Origin: Paracoccaceae bacterium | GTDB lineage: Bacteria; Pseudomonadota; Alphaproteobacteria; Rhodobacterales; Rhodobacteraceae | Direction of reading: 5' to 3' | Assembly (NCBI GenBank): GCA_027489375.1 | Contig: JAIXZW010000005.1 | Coordinates: 310,001-374,000 of the forward strand | DNA: 64,000 nt | Shown here: one piece after another, positions 18,353 to 27,269 of the stretch | Layout of the letters: the number at the start of each line of letters is the position of its first letter | Numbering within the stretch: the first letter of the stretch is position 1 | The notes under the pieces: generated by a model | The model's input: only the letters and a program-made list of their open reading frames with translations | Database searches by the model: none | Told to the model about the DNA's origin: nothing | Translations under genes and position numbers: made by a program

Positions 18353-18416
18353 AGGGTGCGCACTCGCTGCGCACTACGTCACCCGCGCAAAGGTGCGCAA
18401 CAAGTGCGCACCCTAC
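18353..18416. repeat. Two-hairpin repeat with GGGTGCGCACT ends (copy 2)
   Basis: AGGGTGCGCACT (18353-18364) pairs with AGTGCGCACCCT (18403-18414). The inner half GGTGCGCA-ACAAG-TGCGCACC is identical to the right half of copy 1. It lies between the AT-rich ORF and brnT in the 235-bp gap 18294-18528, which has no other gene. Confidence 0.78.
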
Positions 18417-18528
18417 ATATTCCGCGTTTCCAACCACACACCACCTAGGCACCACCCACCCTTAACCCCCTCTTAACCCTCCCCACCCCACACTCCCCCT
18501 TGCCAGCAAACTTAATGTATGCATATAA

Positions 18529-18798
18529 ATGTGGGACTGGGACGAGGCCAAACGCCAAGCAAACCTGACCAAGCACGGCATCGATTTCGCCGTGCTGTCG
18601 GAATTCGACTGGTCGTCGGCACAGGTCGAACCCGACCTCCGCCGCGCCTATGGCGAAGAACGGCTCAACGCCTTTGGCCTGATCGGCGAACGCCTTTATG
18701 CCCTGACCTATACCATGCGCGGCAGCACCTACCGCGCCATCAGCCTGCGAAAGGCAAATTATCGGGAATACCTGCGATGGATCAGCCGCGAAACGTAA
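18529..18798 (+). CDS. brnT: BrnT-family toxin (ribonuclease) of a BrnT/BrnA system
   Basis: An 89-residue protein matching BrnT: WDEAKRQANLTKHGIDFAV at the start, then DLRRAYGEERLNAFGLIGERLYALTYTMRG and RAISLRKANYREYLRW. In Brucella, BrnT is a RelE-fold ribonuclease neutralised by BrnA. The ATG at 18529 has no ribosome binding site and lies 3 nt after an 8-bp palindrome TATGCATA (18518-18525), which could be part of a BrnA operator or the promoter. It overlaps brnA by 22 nt. Hairpin repeats flank the pair on both sides. Confidence 0.85.
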   Translation: MWDWDEAKRQANLTKHGIDFAVLSEFDWSSAQVEPDLRRAYGEERLNAFGLIGERLYALTYTMRGSTYRAISLRKANYREYLRWISRET

Positions 18799-19106
18799 AG
18801 CCCAAGATCATCCCGCCCACACCGGAAGAAGACGAAGCCATCAACCGTGGCATCGCCGCCGATCCCGACACCTATGAATGGACCGAGGAAAACTTCGCCC
18901 GCGCCCGCCCCGTCTGGGACTTCCCCGAACTCGTCGAAATCCTGCAAAAACACGGCAAGCTCGGCCGCCCGCCCCTGCCCGAGGCCGAGCGCAAGCAGCG
19001 CGTCACGCTCCACCTCGACCGCGATGTGCTGGCAGCCCTCAAGGCCGAAGGCAAAGGCTGGCAAACCCGCGCCAATGCCGCGCTGCGCCGCGCCTTGGGG
19101 TTATAG
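18777..19106 (+). CDS. brnA: BrnA-family antitoxin
   Basis: A 109-residue antitoxin. The N-terminal region WTEENFARARPVWDFPELVEIL and the C-terminal ribbon-helix-helix part KQRVTLHLDRDVLAALKAEGKGWQTRANAALRRAL are the BrnA hallmarks. It would bind BrnT and repress the operon as a dimer of dimers. The start ATG at 18777 lies inside brnT (22-nt overlap), so translation is coupled. The toxin-first gene order is usual for this family. Confidence 0.87.
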   Translation: MDQPRNVKPKIIPPTPEEDEAINRGIAADPDTYEWTEENFARARPVWDFPELVEILQKHGKLGRPPLPEAERKQRVTLHLDRDVLAALKAEGKGWQTRANAALRRALGL

Positions 19107-19133
19107 GCGACCGCCACCCGCTGGCCCAACGTC

Positions 19134-19145
19134 CGAAACGTTTCG
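19134..19145. promoter_or_regulatory. 12-bp perfect palindrome CGAAACGTTTCG, possible operator
   Basis: A perfect palindrome stands 28 bp past the brnA stop and 140 bp past the end of the convergent cytochrome gene. Its form resembles LacI-type operators. However, no gene starts next to it on either strand, so a regulatory role is only a possibility. Confidence 0.25.
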
Positions 19146-19217
19146 TGACCCAAAACACGACGCCTGCATGCAACGATCGAAGCTAAACTACCCTTGGTTG
19201 CAAATTCGGGCAACCCC

Positions 19218-19280
19218 GTAGGCTGCGCACTCGCTGCGCACCAACCCACGCCAAGGTGCGCAACACGTGCCGCACCCTAC
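19218..19280. repeat. Degenerate two-hairpin repeat (copy 3)
   Basis: GTAGGCTGCGCACTCGCTGC at the left and GTGCCGCACCCTAC at the right follow the pattern of copies 1 and 2 with a few substitutions. The inner GGTGCGCAACA is kept. It ends 4 bp before the stop of the minus-strand cytochrome gene and so flanks brnTA on the side opposite copy 2. Confidence 0.7.
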
Positions 19281-19284
19281 AGGA

Positions 19285-19701
19285 TCACTCCTGCAACCCC
19301 TTCACATATTCCGCCAGTTGCACCAGCCGCAGCGGTGTCGGCGTCTCGATCCCGTCGCCCCCGTCGAAAAGCACCGTCTCGCTCTCCAGAAGCTCCTTGA
19401 ACTCGGGCATCACGCGCCCCGCGTCCCGCCCCGTATAGCCCCAGATTTGCGCCATCACCCGCGTGCCGGGGAACACCCCGCCATTCTTTGCCGAAAGCTG
19501 CGTCAGATCGGCGGGCTTCTTTGCCAGCCCCGCCGCCGCCTCGCCATCGCCCTTGCCCGACACCCCGTGACAGGCCACGCAATGCTCGGCGAAGTCCTGC
19601 GCTCCCGTGGGCACCGACGCCGCCTCGCGCCCCGGCATCACACAGGCGGCCAGCACCGCCAGAACCGCCATGCCAAGGGGATAGATGAACACGCGCTGCA
19701 T
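19285..19701 (-). CDS. Class I c-type cytochrome lipoprotein
   Basis: A 138-residue protein from the ATG at 19701, chosen because GGAG lies 6 nt upstream. The leader ends in the lipobox LAAC near residue 19, so it is probably membrane-anchored in the periplasm. One haem-binding CVACH motif lies near residue 44, with a distal Met candidate in GRVMPEF near 100. The layout (CxxCH, GKGDGEAAAGL, then RVMPEF) is that of a mono-haem cytochrome c. No oxidase genes adjoin it; lolDC lies upstream on the same strand after 62 bp. Its redox partner is unknown. Confidence 0.82.
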   Translation of the reverse strand: MQRVFIYPLGMAVLAVLAACVMPGREAASVPTGAQDFAEHCVACHGVSGKGDGEAAAGLAKKPADLTQLSAKNGGVFPGTRVMAQIWGYTGRDAGRVMPEFKELLESETVLFDGGDGIETPTPLRLVQLAEYVKGLQE

Positions 19702-19763
19702 AGGGGCCTCCATTAACCAGTCTTTCCCCGACAGAACCACGAAGCGCCATCCAAGGGCAAGCC

Positions 19764-20438
19764 TCAGACCACGCGACCCCCCTCCAGCCGCACGATCCGG
19801 TCCATGCGCGCCGCAAGCTCCATGTTATGCGTGGCGATCAGCGCCGAAAGCCCCGTCTCGCGCACCAATTCCATCAGCGCCGCAAACACCGTCTCCGACG
19901 TTCCGGGGTCGAGGTTCCCCGTCGGCTCGTCCGCAAGCAGCAGCTTCGGCCCGTTGGCCAAGGCACGGCAGAACGCCACCCGCTGCTGCTCGCCCCCCGA
20001 CAGCGCCGCAGGCCGGTGGTCGGCCCGCGCAGCAACCCCAACGCGGGCCAAAAGGTCCATCCCCCGCGCCACCGCGTCACGCTTGGCAACCCCGTTGGCA
20101 AGCTGCGGCAGCACCACATTCTCCAGCGCCGAAAACTCGGGCAGCAGATGGTGGAACTGGTAGATGAACCCCACATCCGACCGCCGCGCCTCGGTCCGCG
20201 CGCGGTCCGACAGGCCCGCCATCTCGCGCCCCGCATGGACGACACGGCCCGTATCGGCCACATCCAGAAGCCCCGCGATATGCAACAGCGTCGATTTCCC
20301 CGCGCCCGAAGGTGCCACCAAAGCCACCACCTCGCCCCGCGCCACCGACAGCGTCGCCCCGCGCAGCACGATCACTTCCGAAGGCTTGCCCCGGTTGTAA
20401 CCCTTTTCGATCCCCTCCAGAACCAGCGCCTCACTCAT
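19764..20438 (-). CDS. lolD: Lipoprotein-releasing ABC transporter ATP-binding protein
   Basis: A 224-residue ABC ATPase of the LolD/MacB type. It shows Walker A ([12 protein letters not shown]) near residue 41, the Q-loop in [16 protein letters not shown], the signature [10 protein letters not shown] near 145, Walker B ([12 protein letters not shown]) near 165 and the switch His in ATHN. With LolC/E it extracts lipoproteins from the inner membrane for LolA. Its start overlaps the stop of the permease gene by 8 nt, which supports one operon. Confidence 0.93.
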   Translation of the reverse strand: MSEALVLEGIEKGYNRGKPSEVIVLRGATLSVARGEVVALVAPSGAGKSTLLHIAGLLDVADTGRVVHAGREMAGLSDRARTEARRSDVGFIYQFHHLLPEFSALENVVLPQLANGVAKRDAVARGMDLLARVGVAARADHRPAALSGGEQQRVAFCRALANGPKLLLADEPTGNLDPGTSETVFAALMELVRETGLSALIATHNMELAARMDRIVRLEGGRVV

Positions 20439-21714
20439 AACGCAGCGCCTCCACCGGGTTCATCCGCGCCGCCCGCCGCGCAGGGAAAAGCGTGACGACA
20501 AAGGACAGGAACAGCGACAGCGACACCGCCGACAGCACGTCCTGCCCCTGCAACTTCGCCGGCAGCGCATAGATGCCGCGAATCGACGGATCCCAGACCC
20601 CGCCCCCCGCAAGGTAGTTCACCGCCGAAAAGATCGGGTCGATGTAGATCGCGAACAGACACCCCAGCACCACCCCGCAGGCCGTCCCGACCAGACCGGT
20701 AGAGGCGCCGCAAATGAAGAACACCCGCAGCACCGCCCCCTCGGTCAGACCCATCGTCCGCAGGATGCCGATGTCGCGGCCCTTGTTCTTCACCAGCATG
20801 ATCAACCCCGAAATGATGTTCATCGCCGCGATCAGCACAAGGATCGACAGGATCACGAACATCACATTGTCCTCGATATCCAGCGCCCGCAGGAACGCCC
20901 CCGCCGAATCCCGCCACGTCCACACGAGCGCCCCCTCGCCCGCCGCCGACATGACACGCGGGGCATAATCTTCGACCGCTTCGGGACGGGCGAGCGTCAC
21001 GTCGATCTCGTCCGCCATCCCCTCTCGGTTGAAATAGCTCTGCGCCTCGTCGAAGGGCATGTAGATGCGCGTGCGGTCGATGTCATAGCGCCCTGCGGTG
21101 AAAACATAGACCACCTCGTAGGCATTGACCCGGGGGCTGGTGCCGAAGGCGGTCTTCACCCCCGTCGGCGCCACCAGCCGCAAGCGGTCGCCCACACCCA
21201 CGCCCAGCTCGCGCGCGATGCCCGACCCGATGGCGATGCCCTCCCCGAAATAGGAAATGTCCCCCTCCGCCTCGGCCCCCTTGCCCACGCGCGGAATGGC
21301 TTCCAGATCGGCTTGCCGGATCCCGTAAACCTCGGCCCCGGTCGAACCCTCGCCCGCCGTGACCATCACCTGTCCGCGGATCAGCGGTGCGGCGCGGGTG
21401 ACGCCCTCGACCTGCGCCACCGCCGCGGCCCGCGTGTCATAATCGGCAAAACCCTTTTGCAGCCGCCCGTCCTCGTCCACCCGCCCTACGGAATAGACCG
21501 TGACATGGGCATTGGCACCAAGGATCGTGTCCACGAACTCCGCCCGAAACCCCGCCCGCACCGCCAGCGTGGCGATCAGGGCAAAGACAGCCAGCGTGAT
21601 CCCGACGAGGCTGATCCACGTCATCACCGAAACCCCGCCCTCGGCCCGCCGCGCCCGCAGGTATCGCCACGCGATCATCCACTCATATGGCGCAAAAGGC
21701 CTGGTCGCCGCCAT
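20431..21714 (-). CDS. lolC: Lipoprotein-releasing ABC transporter permease (LolC/LolE family)
   Basis: A 427-residue inner-membrane protein. It has an N-terminal helix ([26 protein letters not shown]), a large periplasmic MacB_PCD-like domain (about residues 50-260) and three C-terminal helices ([25 protein letters not shown] ... [21 protein letters not shown]). The Arg-rich start and the [10 protein letters not shown] end are typical. Only one permease gene is present, so a LolF-like homodimer-type permease is possible. The ATG at 21714 is chosen by the family start [14 protein letters not shown]. Translation is coupled to lolD. Confidence 0.92.
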   Translation of the reverse strand: MAATRPFAPYEWMIAWRYLRARRAEGGVSVMTWISLVGITLAVFALIATLAVRAGFRAEFVDTILGANAHVTVYSVGRVDEDGRLQKGFADYDTRAAAVAQVEGVTRAAPLIRGQVMVTAGEGSTGAEVYGIRQADLEAIPRVGKGAEAEGDISYFGEGIAIGSGIARELGVGVGDRLRLVAPTGVKTAFGTSPRVNAYEVVYVFTAGRYDIDRTRIYMPFDEAQSYFNREGMADEIDVTLARPEAVEDYAPRVMSAAGEGALVWTWRDSAGAFLRALDIEDNVMFVILSILVLIAAMNIISGLIMLVKNKGRDIGILRTMGLTEGAVLRVFFICGASTGLVGTACGVVLGCLFAIYIDPIFSAVNYLAGGGVWDPSIRGIYALPAKLQGQDVLSAVSLSLFLSFVVTLFPARRAARMNPVEALRYE

Positions 21715-21835
21715 TGTCCCACCCGTGCTGAATTCGCCCGCACCCTGCTTGCTCGCCCCTCCCCCGTCAAGACAAGGCCGGTCACGAAAGCGAAGGCCGG
21801 CTCGGCGCCACCGGAAAGATGCGCCCGGCGCCCCC

Positions 21836-22507
21836 TCAGCCCTCCCGACCAAGGATATCCGCGGCCAGTTGCCGCGTGATCGGTCGGCCTTGGGCCAATG
21901 ACACCGCATCGAGCGCCGCCACCAGTTTGCGGGCGGTGTTGAGCGACCGCTCCATCCGCTGCACCATGTAGGGGATCAGGTTCGGCGGCACGGCGATCTG
22001 GCGATCCGCGAACAGCTTGATCAGAACCGCCGACAAAAGCGCGTCATCCGGCGCCTCCAGCCGCGTCAGGCTGGCCGCCTGCAAACGGCTTGCAAGATCG
22101 GGCAGACGCAAACCCCAGTCGCGCGGCGGGGTTCGGGCCGTGACCAGCAGCGCCGCCCCCTGGGTGACGATGTTGTGCAGGTGGAAAAACGCGGCCTCAC
22201 CCTCGCGGTCGCCTGCGACGGCTTCGGCATCCTCGACCGCGACGCAACCGTTGGCGGTCAGGCTTGGAATATCCGCATCGGCAAGCGACGCCGCACGCAC
22301 GAGCGTCGCCCCCGTCGCCTGCGCCCAAAGATGGGCAAGGTGCGTCTTGCCGCTGCCCCTTGGCCCGACGATCAGCATCTTGCCCCCGGGCCAGCCTTGC
22401 CACGCCTCCACCGCCGCCAGTGCGGGGGCGTTGGTGGGGGAAACGAAGAAATCCTCGCGGCGGAAGGTTTCGGCCACGGGCAGGTCAAAGGCGAGCTGGC
22501 GTGTCAC
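21836..22507 (-). CDS. hdaA: DnaA-related regulatory protein HdaA
   Basis: A 223-residue AAA+ protein lacking the DnaA DNA-binding domain. The N-terminus TRQLAFDLPV contains a sliding-clamp-binding motif (QLAFDL), as in Hda. The AAA+ core has Walker A (VGPRGSGKTHLAHL) near residue 50 and a CVAVEDAEAV Walker-B-like segment near 92, with a C-terminal lid and QLAADILGREG. Family role: with the clamp it stimulates DnaA-ATP hydrolysis to prevent over-initiation. It overlaps the end of the upstream transporter gene by 4 nt. Confidence 0.9.
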   Translation of the reverse strand: MTRQLAFDLPVAETFRREDFFVSPTNAPALAAVEAWQGWPGGKMLIVGPRGSGKTHLAHLWAQATGATLVRAASLADADIPSLTANGCVAVEDAEAVAGDREGEAAFFHLHNIVTQGAALLVTARTPPRDWGLRLPDLASRLQAASLTRLEAPDDALLSAVLIKLFADRQIAVPPNLIPYMVQRMERSLNTARKLVAALDAVSLAQGRPITRQLAADILGREG

Positions 22508-23589
22508 TCTTGAACGTCGTCCTCGGGGGCCGGGCGGCCGGCAAGGCCACGGTAAAGCATGCTCGACTGGTAGTGCGCGATCCCGAAGCGGGCAAAGACG
22601 CCGATCGAGGCCGCCACGGGAACGGCCACCAGCATGCCGACGAACCCGAAGAGCGACCCGAAGGCCGACAGGGCGAACAAAAGCCAGACGGGGTGCAAAC
22701 CCACGGAATTGCCCACAAGCTTCGGCGTCAGGATATTGCCTTCGATGAATTGGCCCACGGCGAAGATCGCGGCGATGAGACCGATCGAGACCCAGTCGCC
22801 CCAGAACTGGAACAGCGCAAGCCCGATGGCAAGCGACCCGCCGACAAGCGAGCCGACATAGGGAATGAACGTGATTGCCCCCGCAATGGCCCCGACGACA
22901 AGGCCGAATTGCAGCCCCGCGAGCATGAGGGCGACCGAATAGAAACTGCCGAGCAGGAGGCAGACCGAAAGCTGCCCCCGCACGAAGCCTGCCAGCACGG
23001 CGTTGATCTCGCGCCCAAGCCGCCGGATCACGGGGGCATGGTCGCGGGGCAAAAGCCCGTCGAGGCGGGCGACCATGTGGTCCCAGTCGAGCAGCATGTA
23101 GAAGGCGACGACGGGGACGACCACGATGAAGATCACCGCCGACACCAGCGACATGGCCGAGGTGAGCAGCGTTTCGGCAAGCTGGCCGCCCTTGGCCTGA
23201 ATCCCTTGGGCGATCTGCGCCAAGGTCTGGCGGATCGTCGAGGTGCTGTCATTCAATTCGGGGAAGCGTTCGGTCAGGAAGGCTTGCAGACGGGCCGCAA
23301 TGGTCGGTGCCGCGTTGATCAGTCCGGTAAGCTGTTCGACCAGCGTCGGTATCACGGCAAGCACCAGCAATACAGCGATCAGCAGCGCGACGAGCGAAAT
23401 GGTGACGGTCGCCCCCACGCGCGACAGGCCCGCGCGTTGCAGCCGATCGGCCACGGGGTCGAGGAAATAGGCGATGGCCCCGCCGACGAGGAAGGGAAGG
23501 AGCACATCCCCGAGCAGCCAGAGCAGCAAAAGGAACACCGCAGTCGCGATGCCCCATGTCAGAAGCTGTTGCCGCACGGGCAGGGCCAT
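22504..23589 (-). CDS. AI-2E (PerM/TqsA) family transporter
   Basis: A 361-residue inner-membrane protein with about 8 helices. The N-terminal pair of helices (TWGIATAVFLLLLWLLGDVLLPFLVGGAIAYFLDP) is followed by a hydrophilic stretch of about 90 residues. A C-terminal block with FIPYVGSLVGGSLAIG and EGNILTPKLVGNSVGLHPVWLL is the family signature. Members are reported as AI-2 exporters or Na+/H+ antiporters; the substrate here is unknown. Its stop overlaps hdaA (ATGA). Confidence 0.9.
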   Translation of the reverse strand: MALPVRQQLLTWGIATAVFLLLLWLLGDVLLPFLVGGAIAYFLDPVADRLQRAGLSRVGATVTISLVALLIAVLLVLAVIPTLVEQLTGLINAAPTIAARLQAFLTERFPELNDSTSTIRQTLAQIAQGIQAKGGQLAETLLTSAMSLVSAVIFIVVVPVVAFYMLLDWDHMVARLDGLLPRDHAPVIRRLGREINAVLAGFVRGQLSVCLLLGSFYSVALMLAGLQFGLVVGAIAGAITFIPYVGSLVGGSLAIGLALFQFWGDWVSIGLIAAIFAVGQFIEGNILTPKLVGNSVGLHPVWLLFALSAFGSLFGFVGMLVAVPVAASIGVFARFGIAHYQSSMLYRGLAGRPAPEDDVQE

Positions 23590-23687
23590 TCTCGCGCCTT
23601 TCGGTTTCCGGTCGCGAACATATCACCATCGCCACGGTGCGGTGCAAGGGGGGAGGGGTGTTCGGGCGGGGCGACGGTGACAGGACG

Positions 23688-23731
23688 CCGGGGCGCTGCC
23701 CCGGACCCCGGAGTATTTGGGCAAAGGTGAA
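23688..23731. repeat. Hairpin plus minus-oriented copy of the dispersed motif
   Basis: CCGGGGC-GCT-GCCCCGG (23688-23704) is followed at once by a minus-oriented motif copy, CCCCGGAGTATTTGGGC then AAAGGTGAA (23706-23731). It lies in the 365-bp divergent gap between the AI-2E gene and proS, which holds no supported gene. Confidence 0.7.
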
Positions 23732-23796
23732 TGGGGGCTTGGGTGGGGTTGGGCGGCCTCACGTCAAAGGGCGATGACTTCGGACCTCTGGCGCTT

Positions 23797-23819
23797 CCCC
23801 TCCCCCTCGCGGGGAGGGG
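23797..23819. repeat. Perfect 9-bp hairpin CCCCTCCCC / GGGGAGGGG
   Basis: CCCCTCCCC (23797-23805), loop CTCGC, GGGGAGGGG (23811-23819) in the gap upstream of proS. There is no T-tract on either side. It may be a dispersed hairpin or a fold in the proS leader. A similar C/G-rich string occurs inside kpsC near 5570. Confidence 0.5.
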
Positions 23820-23954
23820 ATAGGGGTGGGGGGCGTCGGCGGGCGCGACTGCGGTCGGGCCACGACCATCGCCCTTCGCCACATGCGCCCGTGGTTGCCT
23901 GCCCCGCCGCTTCCCGCTAGGAACGCGGGGAAACCCTTTCGCGAGGCCTGTCAC

Positions 23955-25292
23955 ATGCGTCTGTCCCGTTACTTCCTGCCCGTCCTCAAGGAAAACCCCG
24001 CCGAGGCGCAGATCGTCTCGCACCGCTACATGCTGCGGGCGGGGATGATCAAGCAGCAGGCGGCGGGGATCTATTCGTGGCTGCCGCTGGGGTTCCGCGT
24101 GTTGAAGCGCATCGAAGAGATCGTGCATCAGGAACAGGTGCGGGCAGGCCATATCCCGCTTTTGATGCCGACGCTGCAACCCGCCGACCTGTGGCGGGAG
24201 TCGGGGCGCTATGACGACTACGGTCAGGAGATGCTGCGCATCACCGACCGGCAGAAGCGCGAGATGCTTTACGGGCCGACCAACGAGGAGATGATCACCG
24301 ACATCTTCCGCAGCCACGTCAACAGCTACAAGGACCTGCCGCTCACGCTCTATCACATCCAGTGGAAGTTCCGCGACGAGATGCGTCCGCGCTTCGGCGT
24401 GATGCGGGGGCGCGAGTTCCTGATGAAGGACGGCTACAACTTCGACATCGACAAGGACGCGGCGCTGCACGCCTATAACCGCCATATGGTCAGCTACCTG
24501 CGCACCTATGAACGCATGGGGCTGACGGCGATTCCGATGCGCGCGGCGTCCGGTCCCATCGGCGGGGACAATACGCATGAATTCCTCGTGCTGGCGCAGA
24601 CGGGCGAGTCGGAGGTGTTCTACGACGACCGCGTGACGGCGCTGAAACTGGGGAGCCGCGAGATCGACTATGACGATCGCGCGGCGGTGGCCGATGTCTG
24701 CAAGGAATTCACCACGCTCTACGCCCGCACCGACGAAACGCATGACGCCGCCGTGTTCGAGGGCGTGCCGGAAGCGCATCGCAAGGTCGGGCGCGGGATC
24801 GAGGTGGGGCAGATTTTCTACTTCGGCACCAAATATTCCGAAGCGATGGGCGCCACGGTCGTCACCGACAAGGGCGAGAAGGTTCCGGTCGAGATGGGGT
24901 CGCACGGCATCGGCGTGAGCCGTCTTCTGGGCGCAATCATCGAGGCGAGCCACGACGACAAGGGGATCATCTGGCCCGAGGGGGTGACGCCCTTCCCCGT
25001 TGGCATCGTGAACCTCAAGCAAGGCGATGGCGCGGCGGATGCGGCCTGCGAGGGACTTTACAAGGCACTCGCCGCCAAGGGGCTGGAGGCGCTGTACGAC
25101 GACCGCGACGAGCGGGCGGGGGCGAAGTTCGCGACGATGGACCTGATCGGCCTGCCGTGGCGCATCACGGTCGGCCCGCGCGGACTGGCGAATGGCGTGG
25201 TGGAACTGACCAGCCGCCGCACGGGCGAGTCCGAGGAGATGTCGCCCGAGGCGGCGGTGGACCGCATCGCGCAGATTTACGCGGGGCGCTGA
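23955..25292 (+). CDS. proS: Prolyl-tRNA synthetase (short bacterial type)
   Basis: A 445-residue class II aminoacyl-tRNA synthetase that charges tRNA-Pro. The start is fixed at ATG 23955 by the family N-terminus [20 protein letters not shown]. Motif 1 is around [16 protein letters not shown], motif 2 around [31 protein letters not shown] and motif 3 around [18 protein letters not shown]. The YbaK-type editing insertion of the E. coli enzyme (572 residues) is absent, as in other alphaproteobacteria. A clear intrinsic terminator follows 20 bp after the stop. Confidence 0.95.
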   Translation: MRLSRYFLPVLKENPAEAQIVSHRYMLRAGMIKQQAAGIYSWLPLGFRVLKRIEEIVHQEQVRAGHIPLLMPTLQPADLWRESGRYDDYGQEMLRITDRQKREMLYGPTNEEMITDIFRSHVNSYKDLPLTLYHIQWKFRDEMRPRFGVMRGREFLMKDGYNFDIDKDAALHAYNRHMVSYLRTYERMGLTAIPMRAASGPIGGDNTHEFLVLAQTGESEVFYDDRVTALKLGSREIDYDDRAAVADVCKEFTTLYARTDETHDAAVFEGVPEAHRKVGRGIEVGQIFYFGTKYSEAMGATVVTDKGEKVPVEMGSHGIGVSRLLGAIIEASHDDKGIIWPEGVTPFPVGIVNLKQGDGAADAACEGLYKALAAKGLEALYDDRDERAGAKFATMDLIGLPWRITVGPRGLANGVVELTSRRTGESEEMSPEAAVDRIAQIYAGR

Positions 25293-25312
25293 GCCAACCG
25301 CGACACCGGAAC

Positions 25313-25344
25313 GGGGGGGGGGCTTCTGCCCCCCCTTTTTCTTT
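25313..25344 (+). terminator. Intrinsic terminator of proS
   Basis: A G-run (25313-25322), loop CTTCTG and C7 (25329-25335) are followed by TTTTTCTTT (25336-25344). Placed 20 bp after the proS stop, it is a textbook rho-independent terminator on the plus strand. Confidence 0.85.
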
Positions 25345-25531
25345 ACCCACGGCGCGACCGGCCCCGTCGCGCCCAAGGGTTTCCCGACCCGATGCCGAAG
25401 GAAAGCCCCCGTGGCATCCAAGGAACGGAAGCCGGAAACGGAATGCGCTGGACAGTCGGGCACCTTGCAGGGTTTCCTCGGCCCGTAACGTGAGAGGCGT
25501 AGCGTGTGAGGCGTTGCGTGGGAGGATCGGC

Positions 25532-26185
25532 ATGGCGCGGGCTTTGGTGACTTGGGGCGGATGGGACGGGCACCAGCCCGATCTGGTGGCGGCACTCTTT
25601 GCCGGATGGCTGCGCGAAGCCGGCGTCGCGGTCGAGGTTCACGACACCCTCTCCTGCTTCGACGATCCCGCCCGTGTGACGGAATTCGACCTCATCGTCC
25701 CCGTCTGGACGATGAGCGAGATCGCCAAGGAACAGGCACTCAACGTTTCGGCAGCCGTGGCGGCGGGCACGGGACTGGCGGGCTGCCACGGCGGCATGTG
25801 CGATGCGTTCCGCGCCAATGTGGACTGGCAATTCATGACCGGCGCGCAATGGGTCGCGCATCCCGGCAATGACGGCGTTGAATATGGCGTGCGGATCACC
25901 AGCGGGCACGAGGTCGTCGCGGGCCTGCCGGATTTCGGCGTCAGGACCGAACAATACTACCTCCACGTCGACCCCGCCGTGCAGGTCCACGCGGTCTGCG
26001 ATTTTCCTGTGGTCGAAGGACCGCATTCCGTGAACGGCGCGGTCGCCATGCCTGTCGTCTTTACCAAGGGCTGGGGCAAAGGCCGCGTCTATTACAACGC
26101 GCTCGGTCATCAGGCCAATGTGATCGACCACGGCGTTCCCGCCGAAATGCTCAAACGCGGCATGCTCTGGGCGATGCGGCGCTGA
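25532..26185 (+). CDS. ThuA-like (trehalose utilisation-type) glutamine-amidotransferase-fold protein
   Basis: A 217-residue protein. The ATG at 25532 follows GGAGGATC (25521-25528), which decides the start against the longer upstream frame. The ThuA-like fold shows ALVTWGGWDGHQPDLVAALFAGWL at the start, VEVHDTLSCFDD, LIVPVWTMSEI and GTGLAGCHGGMCDAF near residue 85, then TEQYYLHVD and GKGRVYYNALGHQANV, which carry the conserved His/Tyr residues of the family. ThuA proteins act in sugar degradation in rhizobia; the substrate here is unknown. It stands alone between proS and a minus-strand gene. Confidence 0.85.
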   Translation: MARALVTWGGWDGHQPDLVAALFAGWLREAGVAVEVHDTLSCFDDPARVTEFDLIVPVWTMSEIAKEQALNVSAAVAAGTGLAGCHGGMCDAFRANVDWQFMTGAQWVAHPGNDGVEYGVRITSGHEVVAGLPDFGVRTEQYYLHVDPAVQVHAVCDFPVVEGPHSVNGAVAMPVVFTKGWGKGRVYYNALGHQANVIDHGVPAEMLKRGMLWAMRR

Positions 26186-26192
26186 TCCCCCG

Positions 26193-27125
26193 TCAGCCGC
26201 CGTTCAGGTACGCGTTCAGATAGGCCGCCTCTGCGGGCGTCAGCGGGCGCGGGCCGATGAGCATGGCCTGCAGAAGATCGACCTCGGCCCGCGCGGCGGC
26301 AAGACGCGCTCGGGCAGGCGCGACGGCCCCTTTGGCCGCCGCAAGCGCACGGTCAAAGCCGCTCGGGGACGGCACCGCGGGATAAAGCTGCTGCAGCCGG
26401 TCCTCGGGCAGGGCCGAAAGGGCAACATGATCCGCCGCAGCGCGCGCATAGCGGGCCAAAGTCCGTTGATAGGCCGCCTCGTCATGGCCGGTTACGGCAC
26501 CCGTATCGTCACGCCGGGGGAAAAGCTGGGCCTTGTCTGCATCGTCCAGCGCGGCAAGACGGGCATGGTCCTCGGCAAAGGGGGCAAGACGGTCGATATC
26601 GGCCTGCCATGCCCCGCGGTCGAACGAAGGCCCGTCCGCGGCAAAGGCCCGCGCCCGTTCTGCCCGCGACAACCCTTGCAAACGGTCGACTTCGCCCTGC
26701 GCAGCGATCAATTCGGCTTGGGCACGCGAAAGGACGAGCAGTGCCTCGGCATAGGGGGCAAGCCGGTCAAGCCGTTCTGCCAATGGCGCATCGAAGTCCG
26801 ACAGCACGCTCCCGTCCGAACCGGAATGGATCGGCGCGGACTCCGGCGGATTTACCGGCGGCCCCGCAGGCGTGCCACCCGACCCGCCACCCGACCCACC
26901 ACCCGTTCCGCCACCCGTCCCTCCACCCGAACCGCCGTCGCTCCCACCGTTCCCCTTGCCATTCCCGTTGTTCCCCTTGCCATTCCCGCCGCCGTTACCC
27001 TCTGCTCCCTTGGACGCATTGCCGTTCTTGGCATGTGCCACCCCGGAAAACGGCTCCGGCGCCAGGGGCAGCAGAAGGAAAGCGAAGGTCGCAAGGAAAA
27101 GCGCGATACGGCTGGGGCGGGGCAT
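26193..27125 (-). CDS. Secreted Gly/Asn-rich protein with helical repeat domain, unknown function
   Basis: A 310-residue protein. The ATG at 27125 has GAGGA upstream. A signal peptide (PSRIALFLATFAFLLLPLAPEP ... VAHA|KNG, in two pieces) suggests export. Residues about 33-85 are a flexible tract rich in Gly, Asn, Lys and Ser (GNGGGNGKGNNGNGKGNGG). The rest is Ala-rich and helical with an internal duplication: ERLDRLAPYAEALLVLSRA and DIDRLAPFAEDHARLAALD. I recognise no enzyme motif. It could be a periplasmic or surface structural protein. The convergent neighbour is the ThuA-like gene, 7 bp away. Confidence 0.65.
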   Translation of the reverse strand: MPRPSRIALFLATFAFLLLPLAPEPFSGVAHAKNGNASKGAEGNGGGNGKGNNGNGKGNGGSDGGSGGGTGGGTGGGSGGGSGGTPAGPPVNPPESAPIHSGSDGSVLSDFDAPLAERLDRLAPYAEALLVLSRAQAELIAAQGEVDRLQGLSRAERARAFAADGPSFDRGAWQADIDRLAPFAEDHARLAALDDADKAQLFPRRDDTGAVTGHDEAAYQRTLARYARAAADHVALSALPEDRLQQLYPAVPSPSGFDRALAAAKGAVAPARARLAAARAEVDLLQAMLIGPRPLTPAEAAYLNAYLNGG

Positions 27126-27269
27126 GGCATATCCTCGGGGCAAGTCGGTCAAGCCCTCGGCGCGCCGGGTCAACGGACCGCAGACGGGTCTTCCCGAAAC
27201 GCCCGCAAGGCACCGGCGTTCCCTCGCACCCGCGCTTTGGTCACGGCAAAGCGGAGCGGAACGCTCCCT

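Noticed and set aside
27129-27140. ATATCCTCGGGG as a tenth copy of the dispersed motif
   Set aside because: Only the core matches; the left TTTCACC part is missing. The string overlaps the ribosome binding site and start of the Gly-rich protein gene.
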